A stretch of 64,000 bases of DNA from assembly GCF_018446385.1 (NCBI RefSeq), contig NC_055996.1:127086532-127150531 (forward strand), read 5' to 3'. The position numbers were made by a program, and so were the translations under genes. The notes under the pieces are model-generated. The model had not been told where the DNA came from and did no database searches. It saw only the letters and a list, made by a program, of their open reading frames with translations. Shown one piece after another: positions 1 to 11,200 of this stretch; position 1 is the first letter of the stretch; every line of letters starts with the position of its first letter. The DNA comes from Zingiber officinale (taxonomy: Eukaryota; Streptophyta; Magnoliopsida; Zingiberales; Zingiberaceae).

Positions 1-1860
1 ATCAAAATAAATGCGTATAAAATATAAAAAATGGGCCTAGAGAGCTCGGAATCACATGCAACAAGTTCCTATGGGTTCGTATCGATCGCCTGATCACAAT
101 GATGACCTCAAATAACTAATAAAATTTTTTAATCGTAATAATAATTAGATGGACTCTATAAACCTTAAGACTTGGTAAAAAAGAGTTAGAGTTTGAAAAT
201 GATTAGGTGGTTTTGATATTCATAAATCACTCACTTAAATATATTGTGTGAAAAAAATATTTAATGTCATCATTGTGATCAGGAGATTGATACGAACAAA
301 TAGAAACTTGTTTCATGTGATTCCGAGATCTCTAGGTCCATCTTCCGTATTTTATACACATTTATTTTGATTTTTGAAAAAAAATTAACTTTTGCGACAA
401 ACTTAAAATTCGTCCCTAATTTGGGACGAATTTCAATTTTGTCGCAAAAATTTATTTATTTAAGTTAAACTTTTAGAAATTGGAAGATGACCCTAGAGAA
501 CTCGGAATGACACGAAATAAGTTTCTATGAGTTCGTATCGATCTCGTGATCTTATTAATGGAGCCAAATATAAGTTTTAATCAATACACTGATGTTAATA
601 AATTTTTGCAACAAGAATTAAATATTTATTACTCGTTCGGGGTAAAAAATTTATAATCGTCAGTATATTTGTTAAAATTTATGTTTGACTCCATTAATGA
701 GATCAGGAGAAAGATACGAATCTAAAGAAATTCGTTTCGTGTCATTCCGAGATCGCTAGGGCCATCTTCCAATTTTTAAAAGTTTAACCTAAGAAATAGA
801 TTTTAGGGACGAACTTGGAAATTCGTCCCAAATTAGGGACGAATTTCTGAGTTCGTCCCTGATTTGGGACGAATTTCAAGTTTGTCGCAAAAATTAATTT
901 TTTCAAAAATCAAAATAAATGTGTATAAAATACGGAAGATGGGCTTAGAGAGCTCAGAATCACATGAAACAAGTTTCTATGGGTTCGTATCGATCTCCTG
1001 ATCACAATGATGGACTCAAATAACTAATAAAATTTTTTAATCGAAATAATAATTAGATGGACTCTATAAACTTTAAGACTTGGTGAAAAAGAGTTAGAGT
1101 TTGAAAATGATTAGGTGGTTTTGATATCCATAAATCACTCACCTAAATATATTGTGTAAAAAAAATATTTGAGGTCATCATTGTAATCAGGAGATCGATA
1201 CGAACTCATAAAAACTTGTTTCATGTGATTCCGAGCTCTCTAGGTCCATCTTCCGTATTTTATACGCATTTATTTTGATTTTTGAAAAAATTAATTTTTG
1301 CGACAAACTTGAAATTCGTCCCAAATTAGGGACGAACTTCTGAGTTCGTCCCTGATTTGGGACGAATTTCAAGTTTGTCGCAAAAATATGTTTTTTAGGT
1401 TAATCTTTTAAAAATTGGAAGATAATTCTAGAGAGCTCGGAATGACACGAAACAAGTTTCTATGGGTTCGTATCATTGTCCTGATATTACTAGTGGACTC
1501 AAATAAAATTTTTAACCAATACACAGATGTTTATAATTTTTATTCTTTGAACTAGTAATAAATATTAAAATCTTGTTCTAAAAATTTATAAACATCGGTG
1601 TATTAGTTAAAAATTTTGTTTGAGCCCTCTAATAATATCAGGACAATGATACGTACCCATAGAAACTTGTTTCGTATCATTCCGAACTCTCTAGGATCAT
1701 CTTTTAATTTTTTAAAGTATCACATAAAAAAATAAAAAATTAAATTTGGGACAAATTTTAGAATTCATTCCTAATTTGGGACGAACCAGGAAGTTCGTCC
1801 CAAATTTGGGACGAATTGTTAAGTTCGTCACAAAATTTAAAATTCTCAAAAATCAAAATA
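1..1860. repeat. Array of long foldbacks separated by CACTA subterminal motifs
   Basis: Two kinds of foldback alternate: type A at about 1-384 and 896-1285, type B at about 466-790 and 1391-1735. In each, the first and last 100-150 bases are reverse complements. For example, the first arm of A carries GAGAGCTCGGAATCACATG and the second arm carries its complement. The spacers of 80-105 bases are themselves palindromic and carry the GGGACGAATTT / TTTGTCGCAAA words. The A copies are much alike; the B copies differ more. This looks like an amplified subterminal region of the CACTA element. No coding potential is evident. Confidence 0.75.
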
Positions 1861-2179
1861 AATGCGTCGCAATATTTCCCGATCGCTACTACTCTGCCCT
1901 AATTCTTTTTCTCCTCTTCTCCATCAACTTGTTGGCGGCGGCAGCGCAACCATCTGCATCCTTTTCCGGTCGCGATCTCCAGCAGGTAAAGTGCATTTCT
2001 TCCCCTCTCTTTTTTCCCAAGCTTACTAGGGCGTAAGGCGGCGGCCGCTACTGGGTCGCGCCGGATTTTCTTGCACGGCACGCGTGGGTTGTCGGAGTAA
2101 TGCCTTGCTGGCCCTCTGCCGACCATTAAAGGCATCTTCTGGCCTCCTATATGCCGCTATCGGGCCTCGATGGCCGCTG
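1861..2179 (+). other. GC-richer segment inside the CACTA element, possibly captured
   Basis: The base composition jumps from AT-rich repeat to GC-rich gene-like sequence. It contains a pyrimidine-rich stretch like a 5' leader and a plausible splice donor (CAGCAG then GTAAAGTGC near 1986). It lies directly before the HMG-box fragment. It could be the leader and first intron of the captured gene or a second captured fragment. No protein family was recognised. Confidence 0.35.
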
Positions 2180-3081
2180 GTGGCCTTGGCGACGAAAGAA
2201 GAAGGAGGCCTACCAGGAAGTCGTCAAGCAAGAGAATCGAGAGAAAGAAGCAATGAAGCTACTGGAAAAAGAGCAGATGCAGAAGACCGCCATGGAGTTG
2301 CTGGAACAATATTTGCAGTTTCAACAGGTGAATAAATTAGTTTAACATAACATCCAGTCTTTTTATCAACCAAACCCATACTGTTCTTATTGTGGTTCGA
2401 TTATCTAAACAGGAAGTTGAAAAAGAGGGCAAGAAAGTAAGGTAATGTATAGATCAAATTTTGGTTTCCAAACTGATGCAGTATATCTTTGGTTTAGGAA
2501 AGAGAAGGATGCTTTGAAGCAAAACATCCGATGTCAGCTTTCTTCTTGTTCTCGAAAGAACGCCGTGAAGCTCTGCTACAAGAGAAGGAAACCATCCTTG
2601 AGGTATGAAGTTTAGAAAACCCAATATGTTGCTGGAATTCTTAGGTGGCTTATTGTTAATACTATGGCGCGTGCCTACCTCAGATCTCAAAGATAGCAGG
2701 AGAGGAGTGGAAGAACATGGCAGAAGAGCAGAAAGCTCCCTATGAGGAGGAGCAAAATGGAATATTTTCGTGTGCATCTTCAATTTGAATAATTTTTATG
2801 TTTCTCTCTGTTCTCAAGCATATGTCAAATTTCTCAGATTGCTAAGACTCTGAAGGAAAATTACAACCAAGAAATTAAACTTTATAAGCAAAAGAAGATT
2901 GAGGTATGAAACTGAGATTGAGCTTAAAAGTGAATTGATGTTTAAAAAAAATGCTAATTCAGTGTGTGTGAATCAGGAAGCTACTACTTTAGAGAAGGAA
3001 GAGGAGGAGCACATCAAAATCCGGAAGAAAGAAGCCCTTCAGCTGCTTAAGAAGAAGGAGAAAACAGATAACATGATCAAG
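2180..3081 (+). pseudogene. Broken fragment of a 3xHMG-box (HMGB6/13-type) chromatin protein gene
   Basis: Six exon-like blocks keep recognisable protein and splice borders: about 2180-2327 (ending MELLEQYLQFQQ), 2413-2441, 2498-2602 (HPMSAFFLFSKERREALL, the start of an HMG box), 2684-2750 (ISKIAGEEWKN), 2839-2903 and 2977-3081 (EEEEHIKIRKKEALQLLKKK). Plant 3xHMG-box proteins bind DNA with three HMG boxes and associate with chromosomes. Only about one box and its acidic/basic linkers are present. It is broken: one base is missing near 2520 (KPKHP expected), the donor after the fourth block near 2750 is lost, and the other boxes are absent. Introns are kept, so it was copied as DNA and not through mRNA. 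It lies wholly between CACTA end regions. Confidence 0.8.
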
Positions 3082-3639
3082 GTTAGTTGGTTTCTGTCAT
3101 TTGCATTATTTGCATTTTTTTTTGTTGTTGTTGAATTTCACAATTCTATTGGGAAGCGATCATATCAATATTTGAAATAGGATGCATGTAAATGTTAAAT
3201 ACAGATATCATTAATACGTTTGATACATCTTTTTAGTTATAAATGTTACTTCTTTTTAGTTATAAATGTTACTTATTGTTTGTTTGTAATTTGACGCAAG
3301 GCGATCGAAGCTCCTGAGACGTGACGATATGTATTTTATTTTCCTTTGGATGCCTTGTTACATTTGTTGTTTGGATTATGATAGAACTTTCATGTTTGGA
3401 TATTATGATTTGTTGAACTTGTTTGGATTTTGGTTATTTGTATATATGAATATGATGTGCTAGTTTTGGGATGATTTGTTTGGATATAAGATATATGGAT
3501 GTGTTGGATATGATGTGTTTAGTTTTGGGATGATTTTTTTGGATGTTGGATATGGATGTATTGGATATAATTTGTTGAAGATATCGTAAGTGTAATATGT
3601 AAACAGGATAACAGAAAAATCAAGAAACATTGTGGATTT
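3082..3639. other. Non-coding interior of the CACTA element
   Basis: After the last HMG exon block the sequence runs as AT-rich intron-like DNA. From about 3345 to 3590 it holds short imperfect repeats around TTTGGATATGATGTG. No reading frame was recognised. Confidence 0.5.
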
Positions 3640-4373
3640 TTTTTTTCTTTTGGGACAAATTTTGCGACAAATCAATTTTTGTCGCAAATTTATATTATGA
3701 ATTTATCCCAAAATTCGTCCCAGATTTGGGACAAAAATTATTTTTTTGTCGCAAATTAAAGAAATAGATGAATCACGTTCGTTCTAAAATTCGTCGTAGA
3801 TTTATGACAAAATTTAGCTTTTCATCGCAAATTAGGAACAACTTTTGGGACAAATCTAGATTCGTCGCAAATTTGTAAAGTCATGGTTAAAGGGACATTT
3901 TTTTGGGACAAATCTAAATTTGTCGCAAATCTGCGACGAATTCAGATTCGTTGCAAATTTGCGACGAATCCAGATTCGTTGCAGATTTGCAACGAATCCT
4001 TGTTTTTGTCGCAAATTTACGCAGAAAATTGGATTTTTTGGCCGGTATTTATTTGTAATTATGTAACGTTTTTGCCACGAAAAATTTTCGTTGCAAATTT
4101 GGGACGAAAATATTTGTTTGTCGCAGATATAAAATTATGAAATTTGCAACGAATTAATGTTCGTTGCAGATTTGCAACGAATTCTGCGACGAAAATTGAA
4201 ATTTGTCGCAAAAATTTCCAACGAAAATTATGTATTTGTCGCCAAAATTTCGCAACGCTATTTTTGGGACGAATATAAATTCGTCCCAAAATTCGTCGCA
4301 AAATATTTTGCAACGAATTTTTTTAAGAAATTCGTCCCAAAATTTGTCCCTAAAAAGCAATTTTTTTGTAGTG
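3640..4373. repeat. CACTA right subterminal repeats and terminal inverted repeat
   Basis: About 25 short units in both orientations, built on TTTGTCGCAAAT, TTTGCGACGAAT and AATTTGGGACGAA, crowd this stretch and end in the GTAGTG tip. In CACTA elements such units are the binding sites of the TNPA-type transposase. The open frames here are by-products of the repeats. Confidence 0.75.
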
Positions 4374-4677
4374 TTACCTTATTGCTAAACAATAGCAGAA
4401 CCAAGTAATTGTTTACCCGGGCTTTAGACCGGGCTCTTTTTGTTTTTAACATGCAATAACAAGGTATCCCAATCAACAATTGGGCCTCACATGAACTTCC
4501 AGACCGGGTACATTACACTCGGTCAATATTAGGGTAGATTTTTTTTTTCCTGACTTCGTAGCTAAATATCATAAAGTTGTTCCAAGAAATCCTCTCGAAT
4601 GGATCTAGTGATTATCGTATAAAGTGTTATCATAATGAAATCTGGAGTTTGAATCTTGATAAATCCGAGGTAAATAC

Positions 4678-4960
4678 TGTTGGTGCAACCTTAGGTCAAG
4701 GTTGACCTGGTTGACCCGACTCGAGTTGACCTGACTCGAGTTGTATTTTGATGTTTGACGAGAACATGATGGGAGATTGTTGGTGCAACCTTAGGTCAAG
4801 GTTGACCTGATTGACCAGACTCGAGTTGTATCTTGATGTTTGACAAGAACAAAAGAGTTGTATTTTGATGGGAGATTGTGGGTGCAACCTTTGGTCAAGG
4901 TTGACCTGGTTGATCCAAGGTGAGTTGACCTGACTCGGAAAAGTCCAAGCAGGGGGTTTG
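4678..4960 (+). repeat. LTR start present three times in tandem
   Basis: The LTR head (GGTGCAACCTTAGGTCAAGG...) begins at 4678, about 4779 and about 4880. The first about 100 bp of the LTR were therefore amplified inside it. Confidence 0.7.
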
Positions 4961-5059
4961 GCACGGGAAAAGTCCAAGCAGGGAGCTTGGCACGGGAAAA
5001 GTCCAAGTATGGAGACTTGGCACGGAGAAGTCCAAGTATGGAAGCTTGACACATGGGAA

Positions 5060-5530
5060 GTCGGAGAGGGCTCGGTAGCTCGTTCTCCGGACTGTGGTCA
5101 GAGAGGGCTCGGGAGCTCGTTCTCTGGACCGGATGGAAGTCGGAGAGGGCTCGGTAGATCGTTCTCCGAACTGTGGTCAGAGAGGGCTCGGTAGATCGTT
5201 CTCCGAACTGTGGTCAGAGAGGGCTCGGTAGCTCGTTCTCTGGACCGGATGTGGAAAAGTCCTGGTGAGTGAAGCCAGGCAGACGGAAAAGTCCTGGTGA
5301 GTGAAGTCAGGCAGTTGGAAGTCCTGGTGAGTGAAACCAGGCAGTCGGAAAGTCCTAGTGAGTGAAGCTAGGCAGTTGGGAAGTTCTGGTGAGTGAAGCC
5401 AGGCAGTTGGGAAGTCCCGGTGAGTGAAGCCGAACAAATTGGAAATCCTGGTGAGTGAAGCCAGGTGAAAACCCTAGTGAGTGAAGCTAGGTGAAAGTCC
5501 TGGTGAGTGAAGCCGGGCAAGGGAAAATCC
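5060..5530 (+). repeat. Two minisatellites inside the solo LTR
   Basis: At 5060-5245 a unit of about 45-60 bases with GAGAGGGCTCGGTAGCTCG is repeated about four times. At 5250-5525 a unit of about 28 bases with AGTCCTGGTGAGTGAAGCC is repeated about nine times. Confidence 0.75.
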
Positions 5531-5764
5531 AGATGGATCAAGGGAGATCGGACATCTGGTGTTGAGAAGGTCAAGTAGGTCAAGGGAGTGACCGGATACT
5601 TGACATGAAGAGAAAAGTCCAAGTGGGTCAAAGGGATTGACCGGACACTTGGTGGGGAGTCTTAGCAGGTCAAGGGAGTGACCGGATGCTAAGCATGATG
5701 TACCAACAAGTCAAGGTTGACCGGATGTTGGTTTGGAAGGCTTGGGACTTGGTTTGGGCAAAAA

Positions 5765-6085
5765 CCAAGCTCTGGATCGATCAGTGGATCGATCGGTGAT
5801 CTGAGTATCTGGATCGGTCGATGACCGATCGGTAACTCTGATGAGCTTCATGTGTTATCCGATCGGATGAAGACCGATCGAGGCCGATCGGAAGAAGGCA
5901 GTGGGAAGAAAGCGGTGATCGGTCGGGACCGATCAGGAGTCCGATCGGTCACCACGACCGATCGAGACGCACCACCTCTCTTGCAGGTGGGATCGGTCCA
6001 GGACCGATCGGTGACTGATCGGTCCCAGACCGATCGAGTTCCTGACCGATCAAGGCTTACCGATCGGTCAGCTATCCGTTGTGAG
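5765..6085. repeat. Palindromic GATCGGTC / GACCGATC repeat cluster in the LTR
   Basis: More than a dozen copies of the self-complementary word GACCGATCGGTC and parts of it are spread over 320 bp in the middle of the LTR. Other LTRs of the window carry different palindromes in the same relative place. Confidence 0.7.
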
Positions 6086-6837
6086 CCAACGGTCTTCTGT
6101 TTCTGGCTTCTTCTTCGCAGGTGGATGCAGGTATAAGAGGCTGAGGCTTCTACAGTGCAGGGATACTTCTTCCTCTTCTTCGCTCTCGCTTCTGCTTGAA
6201 GCTTCGCGTGAGCTTCCTTTCGGCTGGGTTCCTGCTGTTGTAGGCGTCGCTTGAAGCTGCTGCTTCATCCAGTCGAAGAGAAGGCAAGTAAGCGAAGGTG
6301 TTTCATACATTTGTATTGTATTTTGCTTCTTGCTGCTTTCTACTCCTGTATTGCTGTTGCAAAGTTTGTGGCGAGGTTTCTCCACCCACAAGGAGTATTT
6401 ATTAGCCGGCTATCCGGGGACTCATCCACCGACGGATTGATAGGCTTCGTCCACCTTACGGACACGCCGAGGAGTAGGAGTATCATCTCCGAACCTCGTT
6501 ACATCTTCGTGTTGAGGTTTGCTTCTCCTTTTGCGTTTCTATTTAGTTATTTCCGCTGCGCTAACCCTAATCGTAGGAAGAAACGCGAAGATTTGGGGTC
6601 GGCTATTCACACCCCCCTCTCTAGCCGCGATCATCGGTCCTAACAAATACCTCCCTTATGTGTCAGTCACTATTCCAAAGGCTAGTAGTCGCCCGTGATT
6701 TACCTCTTCCGTGTTGGCCTTGGGGCGGATTGATGGGGACGCTAGGGGCGAGTGTATTTATTTTTTTGCCGCAATGAAGTTGCTCGAAGCCAAAAACTTG
6801 ATGATTATAATTTTATTCTTGAAATCTTTATGCTTTC

Positions 6838-7750
6838 TGATCCGGTGGTAAGACGGGGGACCCTCATGGGCGGAGGGTCAAAGACACGTGGAGGTCAACC
6901 CCAAGTTCGCGCCGAACGGAAGCATGCCGGGCCGAACGGAAGCATACCGGGCCGAACGGAAGGGTGCTGGGCCAAACGGAAGGATGGCGCGCCGAGCGGA
7001 AGCATGACGGGCCGAACGGAAGCATGCCTGCCCGAACGGAAGGGTGCTGGGCCGAACGGAAGGATGCCAGGCCGACCTGATATTCGGCCAGGAGCTTCCC
7101 GGGCCGAACAGAAGGCAACCCGACCATGGGCGGGTTTCCGACGCTCATAGTGAAAAGGATCACCGGACCGAGCAGATAGCCAGCTCGGCCGAAGCATAAA
7201 GCATCGTTGTTGTGGAACACTCTCAGCTGAGCACCTGGTCGAACCTATGCCTGCCGAGCGGATGAATGCTTGGCGTCAGGAAAAAGGAGACAAGGGCAAG
7301 GGGACATTAGGGAACATCATTTTCTGACAGCAGGCATGTTCGACGACCAGGCCATACATAGAATCGTACGACGGAAGGACCTGCTGTCCCATCAAAGAGG
7401 TGATCAGACTGTATAGTATGGTGTCAGGCATGTTCCTCTGATAAGCCCATGCTAAAGTATGGTACCAGGACACGTGTACGCCTCAGTAGGTGTGCCCGAG
7501 CCTCCCCACAGCTCTATATAAGAGCCTTCATACTTCGCCGGAGGTACGCGTTCTGATAGTTTGAAAGCCACTTCTTCACTGTTTGCTTGCCTGACTTGAG
7601 CGTCGGAGGGTCGTCGTCGGAAACCCCTTCCCGGCCAGACTTCTTTGCAGGTTCGCCGGAGCGCCGTCCGACCGGCCGAAGATCTACGTCAGCGACAAGG
7701 AGAGCACCACGTGCCCAGCGTCCATTGATTCAGCGATTCGGACAGGATCA
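6838..7750 (+). repeat. 5' LTR of the Gypsy-like element
   Basis: 913 bp, with terminal TGATCC...GGATCA. It contains about nine copies of a roughly 20-bp unit (GGGCCGAACGGAAGCATGCC) at 6905-7075 and a TATA-like TATATAAG near 7516. Confidence 0.85.
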
Positions 7751-8217
7751 ATTTGGCGCCGTCTGTGGGAACGCACCTGCATCCGACCGGAAACAATGGA
7801 CGAAGCTGGACGATCGCATACGGTGATGCTCTCCACGGAGGAGCTTGACGCTCTGATCGAGGCAAGAGCGGTTAAGCTTGTGGAGCAACAGAAACAAAAG
7901 TCGCAAGCCGAGCGGATGGAGCAACAAGCGACGTCAGAGTCAGGAGGCCGAGCGGAAGCCGAGTTTCGACCGGAGAACATCTCACCAAGGGGCCGAGATA
8001 ACGATCCGATCGGCATTCAAGGGGAAAGAGGATGGCCGAGCGAACCACCTCCAGCCGTACCGAGCTGGATGAAAGGTGCGCCGATGTAATTCATTTTATG
8101 TGTGTCTTGGTCGCCTATGTATGCAGGAGGCAAAGTGATAAAACGCATTTTGGAATTATTGACCGAACGGTCGACTACACGAAGACCACGTGCCGCTCGG
8201 ACCATGTTGAAATTAGC
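7751..8217 (+). other. Primer-binding region and gag-like start of the Gypsy-like element
   Basis: The primer-binding-like sequence begins at about 7752. A 97-residue open stretch at 7796-8089 (MDEAGRSHTV..., rich in E, Q, R) is in the place of gag and resembles the start of Gag in plant Tat-type elements. Nothing recognisable as capsid or zinc knuckle follows before the tandem array. It is a remnant. Confidence 0.55.
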
Positions 8218-11200
8218 CTTGAAGGTCGTCGAGTTCCGACGTTAAAAATCGAGAGACAAGCCGGCGTCTATAAACCCTCCGTGCGGAAGACCGTCGAGCT
8301 CTGACGTTAAAAATCGAGAGACAAGCCGGCGTCTATAAACCTTCCGAGCGAAAGACCGTCGAGCTCCGACGTTAAAAATCGAGGGTCGGGTCGGCGACTA
8401 TAAACCCTCCGACTGGAAGACCGTCGAGCTCCGACGTTAAAAATCGAGAGACGAGCCGGCGTCTATAAATCCTCCGAGCGGAAGACCGTCGAGCTCCGAC
8501 GTTAAAAATCGAGAGACGAGCCGGCGTCTATAAATCCCCCGAGCGGAAGACCGTCGAGCTCCGACGTTAAAAATCGAGAGACGAGCCGGCGTCTATAAAC
8601 TCTCCGAGCGGAAGACCGTCGAGCTCCGACGTTAAAAATCGAGAGACGAGCTGGTGTCTAAAAACCCTCCGAGCGGTAAGACCGCCGAGCTCGAGGCGTT
8701 AAAATCGAGAGACGAGCCGGCGCTATAAACCCTCCGCGGGGAAGACCGTCGCTCCGGCGTTAAAATCGAGACGAGCCGGCGTCCTTCCGGCCGGAAGACC
8801 GCCGAGCTCCGACGTTAAAAATCGAGAGTCGGGCGGCGTCTATAAACCCTCCGGAAGACCGCCGAGCTCCGACGTTAAAATTCTAGAGTCGCGGCGACTA
8901 TAAACCCTCCGACCGGAAGACCGCCGAGCTCCGGACGTTAAAAATCGAGAGACGAGCAGGCGTCTATAAATCCTCCAAGCGGAAGACCGCCGAGCTCGGC
9001 GTTAAAAATCGAGAGACGAGCCGGCGTCTATAAACCCCGGCGGAAGACCGCCGAGCTCGGACGTTCAAAATCGAGAGACGAGCCGACTTCTATAAATCCT
9101 CCGGCGGAAGACCGCCGAGCTCCGACGTTAAAAATCGAGAGACGAGCCAACGCCTAAAACCCTCCGGCGGAAGACCGCCGAGCTCGACGTTAAAATCGAG
9201 GCGAGGCGTCATAAACCCTCCGTCGGAAGACCGCCAAGCTCCAACTTTAAAAATCGAGAGTGGCCTATAAACCCCAGAGCGGAAGACCGCCGAGCTCAGA
9301 CGTTAAAGAGACGAGCAGGCGTCTATAAACCCCCGAGCGGAAGACCGCCGAGCTCGACGTTAAAAATCGAGAGACGAGGCGTCTATAATTCCTCGAAGCG
9401 GAAGACCGCCGAGCTCCGACGTTAAAAATCGAGACGAGTTGGCGTCTATAAATCCTCGGAGCGGAAGATCGCCGAGCTCGACGTTAAAAATCGAGAGACG
9501 ATCCGGCCTATAAATCCTCCGGCGGAAGACCGTCGAGCCCGACGTTAAAAATCGAGACGAGCCGCTATAAATACTCCGAGCGGAAGACCGCCGAGCTCGA
9601 CGTTAAAATCGAGAGATCAGCCGATAAATCCTCCGAGCGGAAGACCGTCGAGCTCCGACGTTAAAAATCGAGAGACGAGCCGGCGTCTATAAATACTCCG
9701 AGCGGAAGACCGTCGAGCTCCGACGTTAAAAATCGAGAGATGAGCCGGCGTCTATAAATCCTCCGAGCGGAAGACCGTCTAGCTCCGACGTTAAAAATCG
9801 AGAGACGAGCCGGCGTCTATAAATCCTCCGAGCGGAAGACCGTCGAGCTCTGACGTGAAAAATCGAGAGACGAGCCGGCGTTTATAAATCCTCCGAACGG
9901 AAGACCGTCGAGCTCCGACGTTAAAAATCGAGAGACGAGCTGGCGTCTATAAATCCTCCGAGCGGAAGACCGTCGAGCTCCGACGTTAAAAATCGAGAGA
10001 CGAGCCGGTGTCTATAAATCAGGCGGCGTTTATAAATCCTCCGAGCGGAAGACCGTCGAGCTCCGACGTTAAAATCGAGAGGCAGTGGCGCCTATAAATC
10101 CTCCGAAAGAAGACCGCCGAGCTCGACGTTAAAAATCGAGACGCAGCCGCATAAATCCTCCGGCGGAAGACCGCCGAGCTCGGACGTTAAAAATCGAGAC
10201 GAGCCGTCTATAAATCCTCCGGCGGAAGACCGTCGAGCTCGACGTTAAAATCGAGACGAGCCGGCGTCTATAAATCCTCCGAGCGGAAGCCCGCCGAGCT
10301 CGACGTTAAAATCGAGAGACGAGCGGTGTCTATAAATCCTCCGAAGGAAGACCGCCGAGCCCGGCGTGAAAATCGAGACGAGCAGGCCTATAAATCCTCC
10401 GAGAGGAAGACCGTCGAGCTCCGACGTTAAAAATCGAGAGACGAGGCATCTATAAATCCTCCGGCGGAAGACCGCCGAGCTCAGGAAGTCGAAGACGAGC
10501 AGGCGGTTTATAAACCCCGAAGGAAGACCGCCGAGCCGACGTTAAAAATCGAAAGGCAGGCGTCTATAAACCCTCCGAGTGGAAGACCGTCGAGCTCGAC
10601 GTTAAAATCGAGAGAGGCATCTATAAACCCCGAAGGAAGACCGTCGAGCTCCGACGTTAAAAATCGAGAGACGAGCCGGCATCTATAAACCCTCCGTGCG
10701 GAAGACCGTCGAGCTCCGACGTTAAAAATCGAGAGACGAGCTGACGTCTATAAACCTTCTGAGCGGAAGACCGTCAAGCTCCGACGTTAAAAATCGAGAG
10801 TCGGGCCGGCGACTATAAACCCTCCGGCCGAAAGACCGTCGAGCTCCGACGTTAAAAATCGAGAGTCACGCCGGCGACTATAAATCCTCCGACCGGAAGA
10901 CCGTCGAGCTCCGACGTTAAAAATCGAGAGACGAGCCGGCGTCTATAAATCCTCCGAGCGGAAGACCGTCGAGCTCCGACGTTAAAAATCCAGAGACGAG
11001 CCGGCGTCTAATAAACCCCCCGAGCGGAAGACCGTCGAGCTCTGACGTTAAAAATCGAGAGACGAGCCGGCGTCTATAAATCCTCCGAGCGGAAGACCGT
11101 CGAGCTCCAACGTTAAAAATCGAGAGACGAGCCGGCGTCTATAAACCCCCCGAGCGGAAGACCGTCGAGCTCCGACGTTAAAAATCGAGAGACGAGCCGG

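Larger units (their letters stand above)
1..4373. mobile_element. CACTA (CMC-EnSpm) DNA transposon, right part, carrying a captured gene fragment
   Basis: The right end is seen directly: the sequence closes with TTTTTTTGTAGTG, the reverse complement of the CACTAC terminal inverted repeat of plant CACTA elements, at 4373. The last 730 bases are packed with short direct and inverted motifs built on GCGACGAAT and GGGACGAAT, as in CACTA subterminal regions. The same motifs recur at 385-465, 790-895, 1286-1390 and 1736-1860, so the left subterminal region fills the start of the window and the left tip lies outside it. The following TTA would be the 3-bp target duplication, but its partner is not visible. 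No transposase is seen, so this is a non-autonomous, Pack-type copy, at least within the window. Confidence 0.8.
4678..6645 (+). mobile_element. Solo LTR (1,968 bp) inserted in the SINE
   Basis: It runs from TGTTGGTGCAACC to GGTCCTAACA. The 5-bp duplication AATAC is present on both sides (4673-4677 and 6646-6650). No primer-binding site or internal region follows, so this is a solo LTR. The perfect duplication and complete ends suggest it is fairly young and younger than the SINE. The same family appears reversed at 48103-49173 and, decayed, at about 17770-19140. Confidence 0.9.
4588..6785 (+). mobile_element. tRNA-derived SINE, split by a solo LTR
   Basis: The left half (about 4588-4677) has a tRNA-like head with a box-B-like GGAGTTTGAATCTTG. 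The right half (6646-6785) carries the body seen also at 16534-16740 and 33420-33525 (TAGTCGCCCGTGATTTACCT, GTGTTGGCC...GGGG). Removing 4678-6650 joins the halves without a gap. Flanks AAGTTGTTCCAAG (4574-4586) and AAGTTGCTCGAAG (about 6777-6789) may be its worn target duplication. Confidence 0.7.

Noticed and set aside
4059-4408. Several overlapping open frames on both strands
   Set aside because: They come from CACTA subterminal repeats, are mirror images of each other and resemble no protein.
6864-7220. Open frames on the minus strand with repeating FGPxCFRSARHPSV
   Set aside because: They are the translation of the LTR minisatellite; the same appears at 11956-12291 in the other LTR.
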